Shown here: piece after piece, positions 41,843-50,507 of the stretch
How positions within the stretch are numbered: the stretch's first letter is position 1
Layout of the letters: every line of letters starts with the position of its first letter
Assembly (NCBI GenBank): GCA_937858715.1
Contig: CALLZY010000259.1
Location: 1 to 63,242, forward strand
Length of the DNA stretch: 63,242 bases
From: an uncultured Chitinophagaceae bacterium
GTDB lineage: Bacteria > Bacteroidota > Bacteroidia > Chitinophagales > Chitinophagaceae
Reading direction: 5' to 3'
Position numbers and translations under genes: made by a program
The notes under the pieces: model-generated
Told to the model about the DNA's origin: nothing
What the model saw: the letters and a program-made list of their open reading frames with translations, nothing else
The model's database searches: none

Positions 41843-42721
41843 GTGAAAGCAGCTATATACAGCCGGATTTTTGAAGCAGAGCAGCAAAAAGATGTACAGC
41901 TTTTTTTTGATGAGCTTTACAGGCAGCAAATAATACCTGTAGTTTTTCACCCGTTTTTCAATCAGATTAAGAATAAAATTCAACTGCCCGAAAACACCCT
42001 GACCTTTTCTACAACAGAAGATCTTACTGATGAAATAGAATTTATTATAAGTTTTGGTGGCGATGGCACCTTGCTAGACACTATTTCACTTGTCAGGGAT
42101 AAGAAAATTGCCATAATGGGCGTCAACTTTGGACGTCTTGGTTTTTTGGCTGGTATTGGCAGAGAAGAAGTGGTGGAAGCCATCAGGGCAATTGTTCAAA
42201 GGGCTTATGTTGTGGATGCCCGTACACTTATTCATGTGGAAGCCGACCTGCCGCTGTTTGGCGATATTCCCTATGGTCTTAATGAGTTTGCTATACACAA
42301 ACGGGATGTGGCATCAATGATAAAAATCCACACTTACCTGAATGGGGAGTTTCTGAATACTTACTGGGCTGACGGGTTGATAGTCGCTACCCCCACAGGT
42401 TCAACAGGTTACTCATTAAGCTGTGGTGGCCCGGTGGTTTTCCCGGATGCCGGTAGTTTTGTAATCACACCTGTAGCTCCGCACAACCTTAATGTGAGGC
42501 CTATTGTTGTCCCTGACTCCAGTGTTATTTCATTTGAAATTGAAAGCAGATCCGGCGATGTGATTTGTGCAATGGATTCACGGAGGGAGATAGTTGGCAC
42601 CAGCATTCAGCTGGCTGTAAGAAAAGAAAGTTTTAAAATAAGCCTGGTACGTCTCAATGAGAATAACTTCCTTCACACACTTCGTAATAAACTAACCTGG
42701 GGACTTGATCGCAGGAATTAA
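41843..42721 (+). CDS. nadK: NAD kinase
   Basis: A 292-residue ATP-NAD kinase that makes NADP. The GGDG motif is FGGDGTLLDTI, followed by GVNFGRLGFLAGI, LNEFAIHK and the PTGSTGYSLSCGGP nucleotide loop. The start is a GTG at 41843, 4 bases after the previous stop; no upstream ATG fits. Length is normal for the phylum. Confidence 0.97.
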   Translation: MKAAIYSRIFEAEQQKDVQLFFDELYRQQIIPVVFHPFFNQIKNKIQLPENTLTFSTTEDLTDEIEFIISFGGDGTLLDTISLVRDKKIAIMGVNFGRLGFLAGIGREEVVEAIRAIVQRAYVVDARTLIHVEADLPLFGDIPYGLNEFAIHKRDVASMIKIHTYLNGEFLNTYWADGLIVATPTGSTGYSLSCGGPVVFPDAGSFVITPVAPHNLNVRPIVVPDSSVISFEIESRSGDVICAMDSRREIVGTSIQLAVRKESFKISLVRLNENNFLHTLRNKLTWGLDRRN

Positions 42722-42793
42722 AAAACCTTATTAATAAATAAGAAAATAACTACTTTTATCGTTCTGGTAAAATCCTGATTATTAGAAATTACT

Positions 42794-43651
42794 ATGATTA
42801 AAAAGATTACAGCGGCAGCCGGTTTAATATTAATGTTCCTATTTGGAAACCAGCAAGTTAATGCACAGGAAGTGGTGCAGGAAGGTGAGTTTGGTGTGGG
42901 TGTTGGTGCCGGCCACTATTTTGGCGATTTGAATACCCGGGGAAAATTAAACAGGGCCAAAATTGCCGGAACCGTTTTTTTCAGGAAAAATTTTGGGAAC
43001 TATATAGCTGTAAGAATCGGAGCCAGCTTTGCACGGCTTGGCTACTCAGATGTTTATAATACGCATAACAAGTACATGAATCTGAGAAACCTGAGTTTCA
43101 ATTCAAATGTTTGGGAATTGGCATTGCAGGGCGACTTTAATTTTTTCCGTTTTATGCCCGGAGAACCCGAATATAGTTTTACTCCTTACATTACTCTTGG
43201 CGGTGGTATATTTTCATATGATCCTTTTGCTTACTTACAAGGAAGAAAGGTGAATCTGCGGCCTTTAAACACCGAGGGACAGAATTCAACGCAGTATCCT
43301 GACAGAAAGTCGTACAAAACGATGGCCTTCAGCATTCCTTTTGGCGGCGGTGTTAAGTATGCCATTAACGACCGGGTAAATATTGCTTTCGAGATCCTGC
43401 ACAGGTTCACTAATACCGACTATCTGGACGATGTAAGTAAAACCTATGTTGAATCGTCTATTTTTATGAACCCGGCAACTGGAGAACCCACTGACGGATA
43501 CTATTTATATGACAGATCATACGAACTGGGCACTCCCATCGGAAAAGTGGGAAATATGCGTGGTAACAGCAAACAGAAAGATCAGTTTGTGACCGCAATG
43601 TTTCACCTTACATTCAATTTGCAGTCGTATAAGTGTCCAACTTCCAAATAG
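42794..43651 (+). CDS. DUF6089/PorG-like outer-membrane beta-barrel protein
   Basis: A 285-residue protein with a signal peptide (about 1-24, ending VNAQ) and a beta-barrel. The segment GEFGVGVGAGHYFGDLNTRGK and repeated strands such as FRKNFGNYIAVRIGASFARLGYSD fit the DUF6089 family, whose member PorG belongs to the type IX secretion and gliding machinery. Its position just before uppS, bamA and the skp genes matches the conserved order around porG. I call it PorG-like rather than PorG because no other T9SS gene is in the window. Confidence 0.8.
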   Translation: MIKKITAAAGLILMFLFGNQQVNAQEVVQEGEFGVGVGAGHYFGDLNTRGKLNRAKIAGTVFFRKNFGNYIAVRIGASFARLGYSDVYNTHNKYMNLRNLSFNSNVWELALQGDFNFFRFMPGEPEYSFTPYITLGGGIFSYDPFAYLQGRKVNLRPLNTEGQNSTQYPDRKSYKTMAFSIPFGGGVKYAINDRVNIAFEILHRFTNTDYLDDVSKTYVESSIFMNPATGEPTDGYYLYDRSYELGTPIGKVGNMRGNSKQKDQFVTAMFHLTFNLQSYKCPTSK

Positions 43652-43783
43652 AAACTACAGCTAAATCATACAAACGGGGTATTGCATAATTGTTTACAAA
43701 TGCTTTTATTGTATTGGCATTAAACCATGACGACCCGTTAAGGTCAACAATAACTTTAATTACATTAACCAAAAAACACAATT

Positions 43784-44194
43784 ATGCAAGTAACAAAAAC
43801 CTTATTCAGCCTTGCGCTGGCTGTATTCTTTACTTTTTCCACGGCATTTCAGTCATCAAAAACCGCCATAGGCCCATGGCGATTTCTTGGTGATAAGAAT
43901 GTAAACTTTTCTGTTGACAGGGATGTACTTCATTTCAGCAACTGGGGCGATGATGTGCGTCAATTGAAGTTGAAAGTAACAGATGGCCCCCTTAAAATGT
44001 ATTCAATGACGGTTCACTTCGACAATGGAAGCACTCAAAGTGTAGAGCTCAGAAACCATTTTGCACAAGGAAGCTGGAGCCGGGTAATAGACCTGGACGG
44101 AGGCCTGCGGCACCTTACCAAAATAGAATTTGTGTACGAAACACAGGGTTTTCTCAAAGGAAAATCAAGAGTGGCCGTTTGGGGCAGAAAATAA
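43784..44194 (+). CDS. DUF2541-like exported protein
   Basis: A 136-residue secreted protein. A signal peptide (about 1-24) is followed by GPWRFLGDKNVNFSVDRDVLHFSNWGDDVRQLKLKVTDGPLKMYSMTVHFDNGSTQSVELR and a closing VAVWGRK, the pattern of DUF2541 proteins. Function unknown. It sits between the PorG-like gene and uppS, where I would not normally expect it, and is followed by a strong terminator. An overlapping frame starting at 43690 is not a real gene. Confidence 0.7.
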   Translation: MQVTKTLFSLALAVFFTFSTAFQSSKTAIGPWRFLGDKNVNFSVDRDVLHFSNWGDDVRQLKLKVTDGPLKMYSMTVHFDNGSTQSVELRNHFAQGSWSRVIDLDGGLRHLTKIEFVYETQGFLKGKSRVAVWGRK

Positions 44195-44216
44195 TTCCTG
44201 GTTTTAAGTAATATTT

Positions 44217-44262
44217 AGCCCGGAACATAGTGGCAAAACTCACTATGCTCCGGGCTTTTTTA
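44217..44262 (+). terminator. Strong terminator after the DUF2541-like gene
   Basis: A 15-pair stem with one mismatch (44217-44232 with 44241-44256), an 8-base loop, and six T directly after it. Confidence 0.92.
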
Positions 44263-44270
44263 TACCTTTG
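44263..44270 (+). promoter_or_regulatory. -7 box (TACCTTTG) of uppS
   Basis: An exact TAnnTTTG match immediately after the upstream terminator T-tract. The implied start of transcription is about 44277, which rules out the GTG at 44268 as the uppS start. Confidence 0.55.
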
Positions 44271-44294
44271 TGCCCCCTTAAAACGGGGTGTGTC

Positions 44295-45047
44295 ATGTCA
44301 TCACTTCTCGAAAAAATTGATAAAGAACGCCTGCCAAGGCATATTGCCATCATCATGGATGGTAATGGCCGATGGGCAAAAGAAAAGGGGGAAGACCGCC
44401 TTTTTGGCCATTTTCACGGAGTGGAAAGTGTACGCAATATTGTGGAAGGGTGTGCAGAACTGGGCGTTGAATGCCTCACCTTGTATGCCTTTTCTACCGA
44501 AAACTGGGACAGACCTGAATATGAGGTGGTGGGACTGATGGAATTGCTGGTAAGCACAATACGCAAAGAAGTGGAGAGCCTCGACAAAAATAATATCAGG
44601 CTCCATGTAATAGGCGATATGAGTATGCTGCCTGAATATGCCCGCAACGAACTGAACGAAGCCCTGGATATTACAAAAGACAATACTGGCCTGAACCTGA
44701 TAATGGCATTAAGCTATAGCGGTCGCTGGGAATTGCTGAATGCAGTGAAGAATATTGCCTGGGAGGTAAAGAATGGCCGCCTTAGTGTTGATGAGATTAA
44801 CCAGGATACTTTGCAAAAGTTCTTGTGTACCAGCGGTTTTCCCGACCCTGAGCTGATGATAAGAACCAGCGGAGAATTCAGGATAAGCAATTTTTTGCTG
44901 TATCAGCTTGCTTATGCTGAACTGTATTTTACCAATGTACGCTGGCCCGATTTCAGGAAAGAGAATCTGTATGAAGCAATTGTTGACTACCAAAACCGGG
45001 AAAGAAGATTTGGAAAAACCAGTGAGCAGGTAGAAACAGAAGCCTGA
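44295..45047 (+). CDS. uppS: Isoprenyl transferase (undecaprenyl diphosphate synthase)
   Basis: A 250-residue cis-prenyltransferase producing the C55 lipid carrier for peptidoglycan and polysaccharide synthesis. The catalytic Asp is in IAIIMDGNGRWAKEKG. The downstream motifs FSTENWDRP, ALSYSGRWELLNAVK and DPELMIRTSGEFRISNFLLYQLAYAELYFT are conserved. ATG 44295 was chosen because the upstream GTG overlaps the promoter; the resulting length is the family norm. It is probably co-transcribed with bamA, with a 191-base gap. Confidence 0.97.
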   Translation: MSSLLEKIDKERLPRHIAIIMDGNGRWAKEKGEDRLFGHFHGVESVRNIVEGCAELGVECLTLYAFSTENWDRPEYEVVGLMELLVSTIRKEVESLDKNNIRLHVIGDMSMLPEYARNELNEALDITKDNTGLNLIMALSYSGRWELLNAVKNIAWEVKNGRLSVDEINQDTLQKFLCTSGFPDPELMIRTSGEFRISNFLLYQLAYAELYFTNVRWPDFRKENLYEAIVDYQNRERRFGKTSEQVETEA

Positions 45048-45061
45048 TGACTTTAGTTTTT

Positions 45062-45100
45062 AGAGGCCAAAAAGTTATTTTAACACGGATGTTGGCCTCT
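45062..45100 (+). terminator. Stem-loop after uppS
   Basis: A perfect 9-bp stem (agaggccaa at 45062-45070, ttggcctct at 45092-45100) with a 21-base loop. The tail is only weakly T-rich, so it may be a weak terminator or a stability element. Confidence 0.45.
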
Positions 45101-45238
45101 GTTAGTGTCTTTTAACAAACACTTTCGATATTAACCTTTAATTTGCCGCAAATCAGGAGGCGGATTAAATACATAAACCGCAGAAAACAAATAAATTATC
45201 CCACCCGGATGGGACTTGAATGACCAGAACAAACAATC

Positions 45239-47971
45239 ATGCAACGAATTATTAAAAGGCTTGGCGTTACGGCAGTTGTTTTAATGACTACAATTGTAGC
45301 TGTAAAGGCACAGGAAGATACAACGAGACCCACATCAGTTGACCCCAAATTGCTGGAATGGGTAAATGCTAAGATTCCAAAAGAATATACAATTGCCAGT
45401 GTGGAGATAACCGGTGTAAAACACCTTGATACAGCCATTGTGGCTTCGATTACCAACCTGCAGCCAGGCGATAAATTTATGCACCCCGGGTCTGATATTT
45501 TTGCAAAAGCCATTGCTAACCTGTGGAGGCAGAAGTTTTTTTCAAATGTTCAGATTTACATAACAAAACTTGATGATGATAAAGTCTGGGTGGAAGTGAA
45601 TGTATTGGAACGTCCAAGGTTGGGCAATTATAAATTTATAGGCATAAAAAAATCTGAGGAAGAAGACATACAAGGAAAACTGAACCTGGCCAAGCAAACG
45701 ATAATTCTGGAAAGTACCCGTAAGGACATCGTTGAAAAAATCACAAAGCATTTTTCTGAGAAAGGATTCCGTAATGTAGGCGTACGCATTGATGAGCAGG
45801 TTGATACCATGTATGCCAACTCCAACAGTATGACCATTTATGTTGACAAAGGCGGCAAAGTAAAAATCAACGAAATCGGTTTTTTTGGAAATGAAAATAT
45901 TGATGCGCTGAAACTTAAAAAACAAATGAAGGGTACTAAAGAAATGCCCAAAATAACCCTGTATGCCGATTCAGAACAAAGCCCATATGGTGTTAAAAAG
46001 AAATACTCTTTTAGTGAATACACTAAGGACTGGGGTTTTCTGAGCCTCAGCCGCACCAGGCAACTGCTGGACCCTTACATAAGGTTTAAATTCAGCGGGG
46101 GTAAGTTTAACCCTGTCAAGTTTGATGAAGATAAAAACAAAGTACTGGATTACTACAACGCCAACGGATACCGTGATGCCCAGATAATTGCCGATACGCA
46201 ATACGCAACAAAGAAGGGCAACCTGAATGTTGACATAAAAGTTAATGAAGGGCGCAAATACTATTTTGGAAATATAGTGTGGAAGGGGAACGCCAAGTAT
46301 GGCGATTCAATTTTGAATAATATCCTTGGTATTAACAAAGGCGATATTTACAACCTTTCAGTATTAAACAAACGGCTTGGTAAAGAAGCGGCACAGGAAG
46401 GTGGCGACATCAGCGGCCTTTACATGGATGATGGCTACCTGTTCTTCCGTGCAGAGCCGGTGGAAACAGCCGTGTATAACGACACTATTGACCATGAAAT
46501 AAGAATTGTAGAAGGCCCGCAGGCAAGAATTAAAAATGTAACTATTGCCGGTAACGAAAAGACCAAAGATTTTGTTATCCGCAGAGAATTGAGAACAATA
46601 CCCGGCGAGCTGTTCAGCCGTACTGATCTCATCCGTTCTCAAAGGGAACTGGCGAACCTGCAGTTCTTTAACCAGGAAACCATCAACCCGGGTGTTGTGC
46701 CCAATGCTGATGACGGAACGGTTGATATTAACTGGAAACTGGAAGAAAAATCATCCGACCAATTGGAGCTTTCAGCAGGCTGGGGTGGCGGTGTTGGTCT
46801 TACCGGTACGCTTGGTGTAACCTTCAACAACTTTTCTATCCGTAATATTACAAAAAGGTCATCATGGGATCCGCTTCCTACTGGCGACGGTCAAAAACTT
46901 AGCCTGAGGGTGCAGTCTAACGGAAGGGCATACCGTTCGTATAACTTCTCATTTACCGAGCCCTGGCTTGGTGGTAAGAAAAGAAATTCATTGACTATTG
47001 GGGTTAACAGCAGTAAGTTTTCAAATGCGTTTGACTATTATACCGGAACAATTGACAGGGCAAAATCTGATACAAACTACCTGAAGACAACCGGTCTTTC
47101 TATCGCACTTGGTAAGCAGTTAAAATGGCCTGATGACTACTTTAGCCTTGTTTATACATTGAACTTTACGCAGTATAAGTTGCTTAACTACCCGATTTTT
47201 GATGCGAACTTCAAAACGGGTAAATCGAATAATATCAGTGCGAAAATTGCTATTCAGCGTTCTTCCGTTTTCGATCCGATATTTCCCCGCAGCGGATCCA
47301 ACTTCTTAGCCAGTGTGCAGTTTACTCCGCCCTATTCTTTGTTTAATAAGAATATCGAGAAGTCTAACGATAAGTATAAAAACCCCGAGTATCACAAGTG
47401 GCGTTTTAATGCAGAATGGTATGTGCCAATTGGCAAACCAATGGGAGCAGAAAAGAATCGTCAGTTTGTAATGAAGGTGGCTGCCAAGTATGGTTTTATG
47501 GGCCGCTACAACAGCAAGCTTGAATACTCTCCGTTTGAAAGGTTCCAGGTAGGTGATGCAGGTCTTACCAACAATTTCGGGTTGCTTGGATACGATATCA
47601 TTGCACACCGTGGATATCCGGTTTACCAAACATCTGACCCCACAATTAATCCCGATCAGCAAAGTGCCAGCCAGTTCTTTACAATATTCAATAAATATCA
47701 GTTAGAACTGCGTTATCCACTTGTAACCAATCCGAGCAGCACCATTTATGCTCTTACATTTTTTGAAGCTGCAAACGGCTGGTACAATTACAAGGACTAT
47801 AACCCGTTCAAGCTACGCCGTAGTGTGGGAGTGGGCATGAGGTTCTTCCTGCCGATGTTCGGCTTACTTGGTTTTGACTATGGTGTGGGACTTGATAGAA
47901 TTCAACCCGGCCAAACTGGTCTTAAAGGTGCTTCCCGCTTTACCTTTATGCTCGGATTTGAACCTGAATAA
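45239..47971 (+). CDS. bamA: Outer-membrane assembly factor BamA
   Basis: A 910-residue Omp85 protein, the core of the Bam complex that inserts beta-barrels. Signal peptide (about 1-24, ending VKAQ), then POTRA repeats: IASVEITGVKHLDTAIVASIT, WVEVNVLERPRLGNYKFIGIKKSEEEDIQ, KVKINEIGFFGNENIDALKLKKQMK, YYFGNIVWKGNAKYGDSILNN and IKNVTIAGNEKTKDFVIRRELRTIPGE, so five. The 16-strand barrel follows, with the (V/I)RG-like loop region GDAGLTNNFGLLGYDIIAHRGYP and a C-terminal RFTFMLGFEPE. Longer than E. coli BamA, as usual in this phylum. Confidence 0.96.
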   Translation: MQRIIKRLGVTAVVLMTTIVAVKAQEDTTRPTSVDPKLLEWVNAKIPKEYTIASVEITGVKHLDTAIVASITNLQPGDKFMHPGSDIFAKAIANLWRQKFFSNVQIYITKLDDDKVWVEVNVLERPRLGNYKFIGIKKSEEEDIQGKLNLAKQTIILESTRKDIVEKITKHFSEKGFRNVGVRIDEQVDTMYANSNSMTIYVDKGGKVKINEIGFFGNENIDALKLKKQMKGTKEMPKITLYADSEQSPYGVKKKYSFSEYTKDWGFLSLSRTRQLLDPYIRFKFSGGKFNPVKFDEDKNKVLDYYNANGYRDAQIIADTQYATKKGNLNVDIKVNEGRKYYFGNIVWKGNAKYGDSILNNILGINKGDIYNLSVLNKRLGKEAAQEGGDISGLYMDDGYLFFRAEPVETAVYNDTIDHEIRIVEGPQARIKNVTIAGNEKTKDFVIRRELRTIPGELFSRTDLIRSQRELANLQFFNQETINPGVVPNADDGTVDINWKLEEKSSDQLELSAGWGGGVGLTGTLGVTFNNFSIRNITKRSSWDPLPTGDGQKLSLRVQSNGRAYRSYNFSFTEPWLGGKKRNSLTIGVNSSKFSNAFDYYTGTIDRAKSDTNYLKTTGLSIALGKQLKWPDDYFSLVYTLNFTQYKLLNYPIFDANFKTGKSNNISAKIAIQRSSVFDPIFPRSGSNFLASVQFTPPYSLFNKNIEKSNDKYKNPEYHKWRFNAEWYVPIGKPMGAEKNRQFVMKVAAKYGFMGRYNSKLEYSPFERFQVGDAGLTNNFGLLGYDIIAHRGYPVYQTSDPTINPDQQSASQFFTIFNKYQLELRYPLVTNPSSTIYALTFFEAANGWYNYKDYNPFKLRRSVGVGMRFFLPMFGLLGFDYGVGLDRIQPGQTGLKGASRFTFMLGFEPE

Positions 47972-48002
47972 CTTCAAATTGTTAAACCACAAACCCCAAA
48001 AA

Positions 48003-48512
48003 ATGAAAAAGATACTGTTTCTCGCCTTACTGATGGGAGCTACTATTACAGGGTTCTCACAGAAATATGCCATTATTGACACCCGTTATATATTAGATAA
48101 AATGCCTGAATACAAAGCTGCCCAAAAGCAATTGGACGAAATTGCTGCAGGCTGGCAAACAGAGATTGACACCAAACAGACTGAACTGGATGGTATGTAT
48201 AAGGCTTTTGAGGCAGAACAGGTAATGCTGAGTGATGAACTGAAAAAGAAGCGGGAAGACCAGCTTTTTAATAAAGAGAAGGATTTACGGGATCTGCAAC
48301 GCAAACGTTTTGGTTTTGAAGGTGATTTGTTCAAAAAAAGGCAGGAACTGATTAAGCCTGTTCAGGATAAAGTATATAATGCAGTACAGAAAATGGCGGT
48401 AAGCAAAGGCTATGATTTTGTACTGGATAAAAGTGAAGGAATTACCGTTATCTTTGCCGACCCCAAATTGGATAAGAGTGAAGATGTGCTGAAAGATCTG
48501 GGTGTAAAGTAA
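48003..48512 (+). CDS. OmpH/Skp-family periplasmic chaperone
   Basis: A 169-residue Skp-like protein. Signal peptide (about 1-19, MKKILFLALLMGATITGFSQ), then the OmpH pattern KYAIIDTRYILDKMPEYKAAQKQLDEIAAGW and a long charged coiled-coil with DLQRKRFGFEGDLFKKRQELIKPV, ending IIDFVLDKSEGITVIFADPKLDKSEDVL-like residues. It holds unfolded outer-membrane proteins for BamA. ATG 48003, 31 bases after bamA, is chosen because it gives the signal peptide; the frame is open for 45 codons upstream inside bamA. Confidence 0.93.
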   Translation: MKKILFLALLMGATITGFSQKYAIIDTRYILDKMPEYKAAQKQLDEIAAGWQTEIDTKQTELDGMYKAFEAEQVMLSDELKKKREDQLFNKEKDLRDLQRKRFGFEGDLFKKRQELIKPVQDKVYNAVQKMAVSKGYDFVLDKSEGITVIFADPKLDKSEDVLKDLGVK

Positions 48513-48587
48513 ATTGTTAAATAATATGCAACGGCGCAACTAACCGTCCGGCATGTGAATCATAAAAGCAATCACAAATAAAGTAAA

Positions 48588-49172
48588 ATGAGAAAATTTC
48601 TTTCCCTTATTGTTCTTGCAGCAGGAGTGCTGTTCGCAGGCAATGCAAATGCACAAACAAAAATTGGTTTGGTGAATATTGATAATGTTGTTGACTACGT
48701 GGTAAGCCAGCTTCCCGCAAAGGTGAATATGGATACTGTAGGCCAGCAATTCGTTAAAGATTCAGTATTGCCCCGCTACCAGTTTGTAGAATCAGAGTAT
48801 AACAGGAAAATGCAGGATATTCAGGATACTGCAAAGTCTTCTTCTGTAAGAGCTGAAATATTAAAGTCAATGCAGGCCGATAAGGAAGAATTGGATGCTG
48901 CGAATTCTGTTATTCAGCAGGTTTTGCAATACAAGCAAAGTGAGTTCTTAGCTCCTTTTTACGAAAAAGCTCAGAAAGCAATTGAAGCTGTAGCAAAGAA
49001 AAAAGGATATACCCATGTAATGGCTCCCGATGGATTCAGGGTGTTTCCTGAAGGAGATAATATCTCTATAGCTGTTTTAACTGAACTGGGCCTCAAACTG
49101 CCAGAACAGCCTAAACCGGTGGCCCCCGCTACAAAACCGGCAACAACACCGGCAAAACCAGCCACCAAGTAA
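48588..49172 (+). CDS. OmpH/Skp-family periplasmic chaperone, second copy
   Basis: A 194-residue paralogue of the preceding gene: signal peptide (about 1-23, ending NANAQ), TKIGLVNIDNVVDYVVSQLP, a coiled-coil centre and GYTHVMAPDGFRVFPEGDNISIAV. It differs by a low-complexity Pro/Ala/Thr/Lys tail (about 170-194; PVAPATKPATTPAKPATK). Tandem Skp genes after bamA are the rule in Bacteroidota. The reason for two copies is not known; different substrates are a plausible inference. Confidence 0.92.
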   Translation: MRKFLSLIVLAAGVLFAGNANAQTKIGLVNIDNVVDYVVSQLPAKVNMDTVGQQFVKDSVLPRYQFVESEYNRKMQDIQDTAKSSSVRAEILKSMQADKEELDAANSVIQQVLQYKQSEFLAPFYEKAQKAIEAVAKKKGYTHVMAPDGFRVFPEGDNISIAVLTELGLKLPEQPKPVAPATKPATTPAKPATK

Positions 49173-49195
49173 TTACCAAACAATAACATATTGCA

Positions 49196-49230
49196 AACCC
49201 GGCTTTTCAATAAGGCCGGGTTTTTATTTT
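49196..49230 (+). terminator. Terminator after the second skp gene
   Basis: Stem aacccggc (49196-49203) with gccgggtt (49215-49222), 11-base loop, followed by tttttatttt. It overlaps the murI promoter region by one base. Confidence 0.9.
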
Positions 49231-49237
49231 ACTTTTG
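49230..49237 (+). promoter_or_regulatory. -7 box (TACTTTTG) of murI
   Basis: An exact TAnnTTTG match with 4 bases before the murI ATG at 49242, predicting a leaderless transcript. Confidence 0.45.
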
Positions 49238-49241
49238 TTTT

Positions 49242-50075
49242 ATGAACGACAAAGGGCCAATTGGTGTGTTTGACTCCGGTTATGGCGGTCTTACTGTTTT
49301 AAAGGAAATAGTAAAGGGTCTTCCGCAATATGATTATCTGTACCTGGGCGATAATGCCCGTTCGCCTTATGGAAACCGGTCTTTCGATACGGTCTATCAC
49401 TATACACTGCAATGTGTGAAATGGTTTTTTGATCAGGGTTGTTCGTTGGTTATCCTGGCCTGCAATACAGCATCGGCAAAAGCTTTAAGAACTATACAGC
49501 AAAATGATTTGCCAAAAATAGCCCCCGAAAAACGGGTGTTGGGAGTAATAAGACCGACGGCAGAAATAATTGGCTCCTTTTCTGAAAGTGGCAGTGTGGG
49601 AGTGTTGGCGACTAATGGAACAGTGGCTTCTGAGTCTTATCCGATAGAAATAGCTAAGTTTTTCCCTGAGATAAAAGTGTTTCAGGAGGCCTGCACAATG
49701 TGGGTGCCGTTGGTTGAAGCAAACGAGCATAACAGCCACGGTGCAGACTTTTTTGTAAAGAAAAATGTAGAAAACCTTTTTGAAAAGGGAGAAGAAATTG
49801 ATGTTATCCTGCTGGGCTGCACACATTATCCGCTGCTGAAGGACAAGATAGAAGAATATATGCCGGTAGGTGTAAAGCTCATTTCTCAGGGTGAAATAGT
49901 GGCCGAAAGCCTGGCTGATTACCTCCTTCGCCATCCGGAAATTGAATTAAAATGCAGCAAAACGGGTCAGCGAAAATTCTTCACCACCGACTCTGCCGGT
50001 GATTTTGACAATCATGCCACCATATTCTATGGCGAGCCTGTAAGCTCTGTGCATATTGATTTGGAGAAAATTTAG
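49242..50075 (+). CDS. murI: Glutamate racemase
   Basis: A 277-residue cofactor-independent racemase producing D-glutamate for peptidoglycan. The two catalytic cysteines are in LACNTASA and LLGCTHYPLL; IGVFDSGYGGLTV is the N-terminal signature. ATG 49242 is chosen over an earlier frame opening at 49191, which lies within the terminator of the preceding gene. Size is normal. Confidence 0.96.
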   Translation: MNDKGPIGVFDSGYGGLTVLKEIVKGLPQYDYLYLGDNARSPYGNRSFDTVYHYTLQCVKWFFDQGCSLVILACNTASAKALRTIQQNDLPKIAPEKRVLGVIRPTAEIIGSFSESGSVGVLATNGTVASESYPIEIAKFFPEIKVFQEACTMWVPLVEANEHNSHGADFFVKKNVENLFEKGEEIDVILLGCTHYPLLKDKIEEYMPVGVKLISQGEIVAESLADYLLRHPEIELKCSKTGQRKFFTTDSAGDFDNHATIFYGEPVSSVHIDLEKI

Positions 50076-50117
50076 CCTGAATATCACATCATTACGAAGG
50101 AGTGGTAAAATATCTGG

Positions 50118-50142
50118 CTTCTGACTTCCCACTTCTGACTTC
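50118..50142 (-). repeat. gaagtcagaagtgggaagtcag repeat upstream of the rpmH promoter
   Basis: On the minus strand it reads as two copies of gaagtcagaag separated by three bases. It resembles the polA-internal element at 20471-20495. It ends 7 bases before the rpmH -7 box. Confidence 0.6.
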
Positions 50143-50149
50143 GTTCCCT

Positions 50150-50157
50150 TACCTTTG
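50150..50157 (+). promoter_or_regulatory. -7 box (TACCTTTG) of the rpmH operon
   Basis: An exact TAnnTTTG match about 125 bases before the rpmH ATG. The implied transcription start is near 50164. Confidence 0.5.
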
Positions 50158-50163
50158 CCGTCC

Positions 50164-50280
50164 TTTCACAAATTGATGGATGTGGTGATCCGTTAATGAC
50201 ATGAAACCTGGGCCGTTCTCCCGGTCCGCATTTCAAAAAGTGTTCTGAAGGAAATCCTTCGGATAAAAAAAGGAAAAACA
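50164..50280 (+). promoter_or_regulatory. Structured 5' leader of rpmH
   Basis: The long leader can form a stem ctggg/cccgg around 50208-50224 and a stem gaagg/ccttc at 50247-50260 close to the rpmH ATG. Such hairpins are common in ribosomal protein leaders. Autoregulation is only a possibility. Confidence 0.35.
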
Positions 50281-50436
50281 ATGAAACGTACATTTCAACC
50301 CCATCGTAAGCGCCGCAAAACCGTTCACGGATTCCGTAAACGTATGCAAACAGCTAATGGCCGCAAAGTACTGGCAAGCCGCCGTGCAAAAGGCCGTAAA
50401 AAGCTGACCGTTTCTGATGAAAGGAAATTAAAGTAA
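50281..50436 (+). CDS. rpmH: 50S ribosomal protein L34
   Basis: A 51-residue protein translated directly from the sequence: [20 protein letters not shown] at the N-terminus, then [20 protein letters not shown] and a lysine-rich end. It is the smallest large-subunit protein and almost universally precedes rnpA. The gene is too short for many gene callers. It is followed by a hairpin that reads as a terminator, then rnpA. Confidence 0.97.
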   Translation: MKRTFQPHRKRRKTVHGFRKRMQTANGRKVLASRRAKGRKKLTVSDERKLK

Positions 50437-50478
50437 AAATAACTCCGGGTGTTTAACCCGTTGTTTCGATAATTTTAT

Positions 50479-50505
50479 AGCTCCGCATACGGCGGAGCTT
50501 TTTTA
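50479..50505 (+). terminator. Terminator or attenuator between rpmH and rnpA
   Basis: Stem agctccgc (50479-50486) with gcggagct (50492-50499), 5-base loop, then tttttta. It ends 3 bases before the rnpA GTG start, so read-through across the hairpin, or a promoter inside it, is needed to express rnpA. Confidence 0.85.
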
Positions 50506-50507
50506 TT

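Noticed and set aside
43690-43893. Short frame overlapping the DUF2541-like gene
   Set aside because: Different frame from a gene with a signal peptide and domain; composition is not protein-like.
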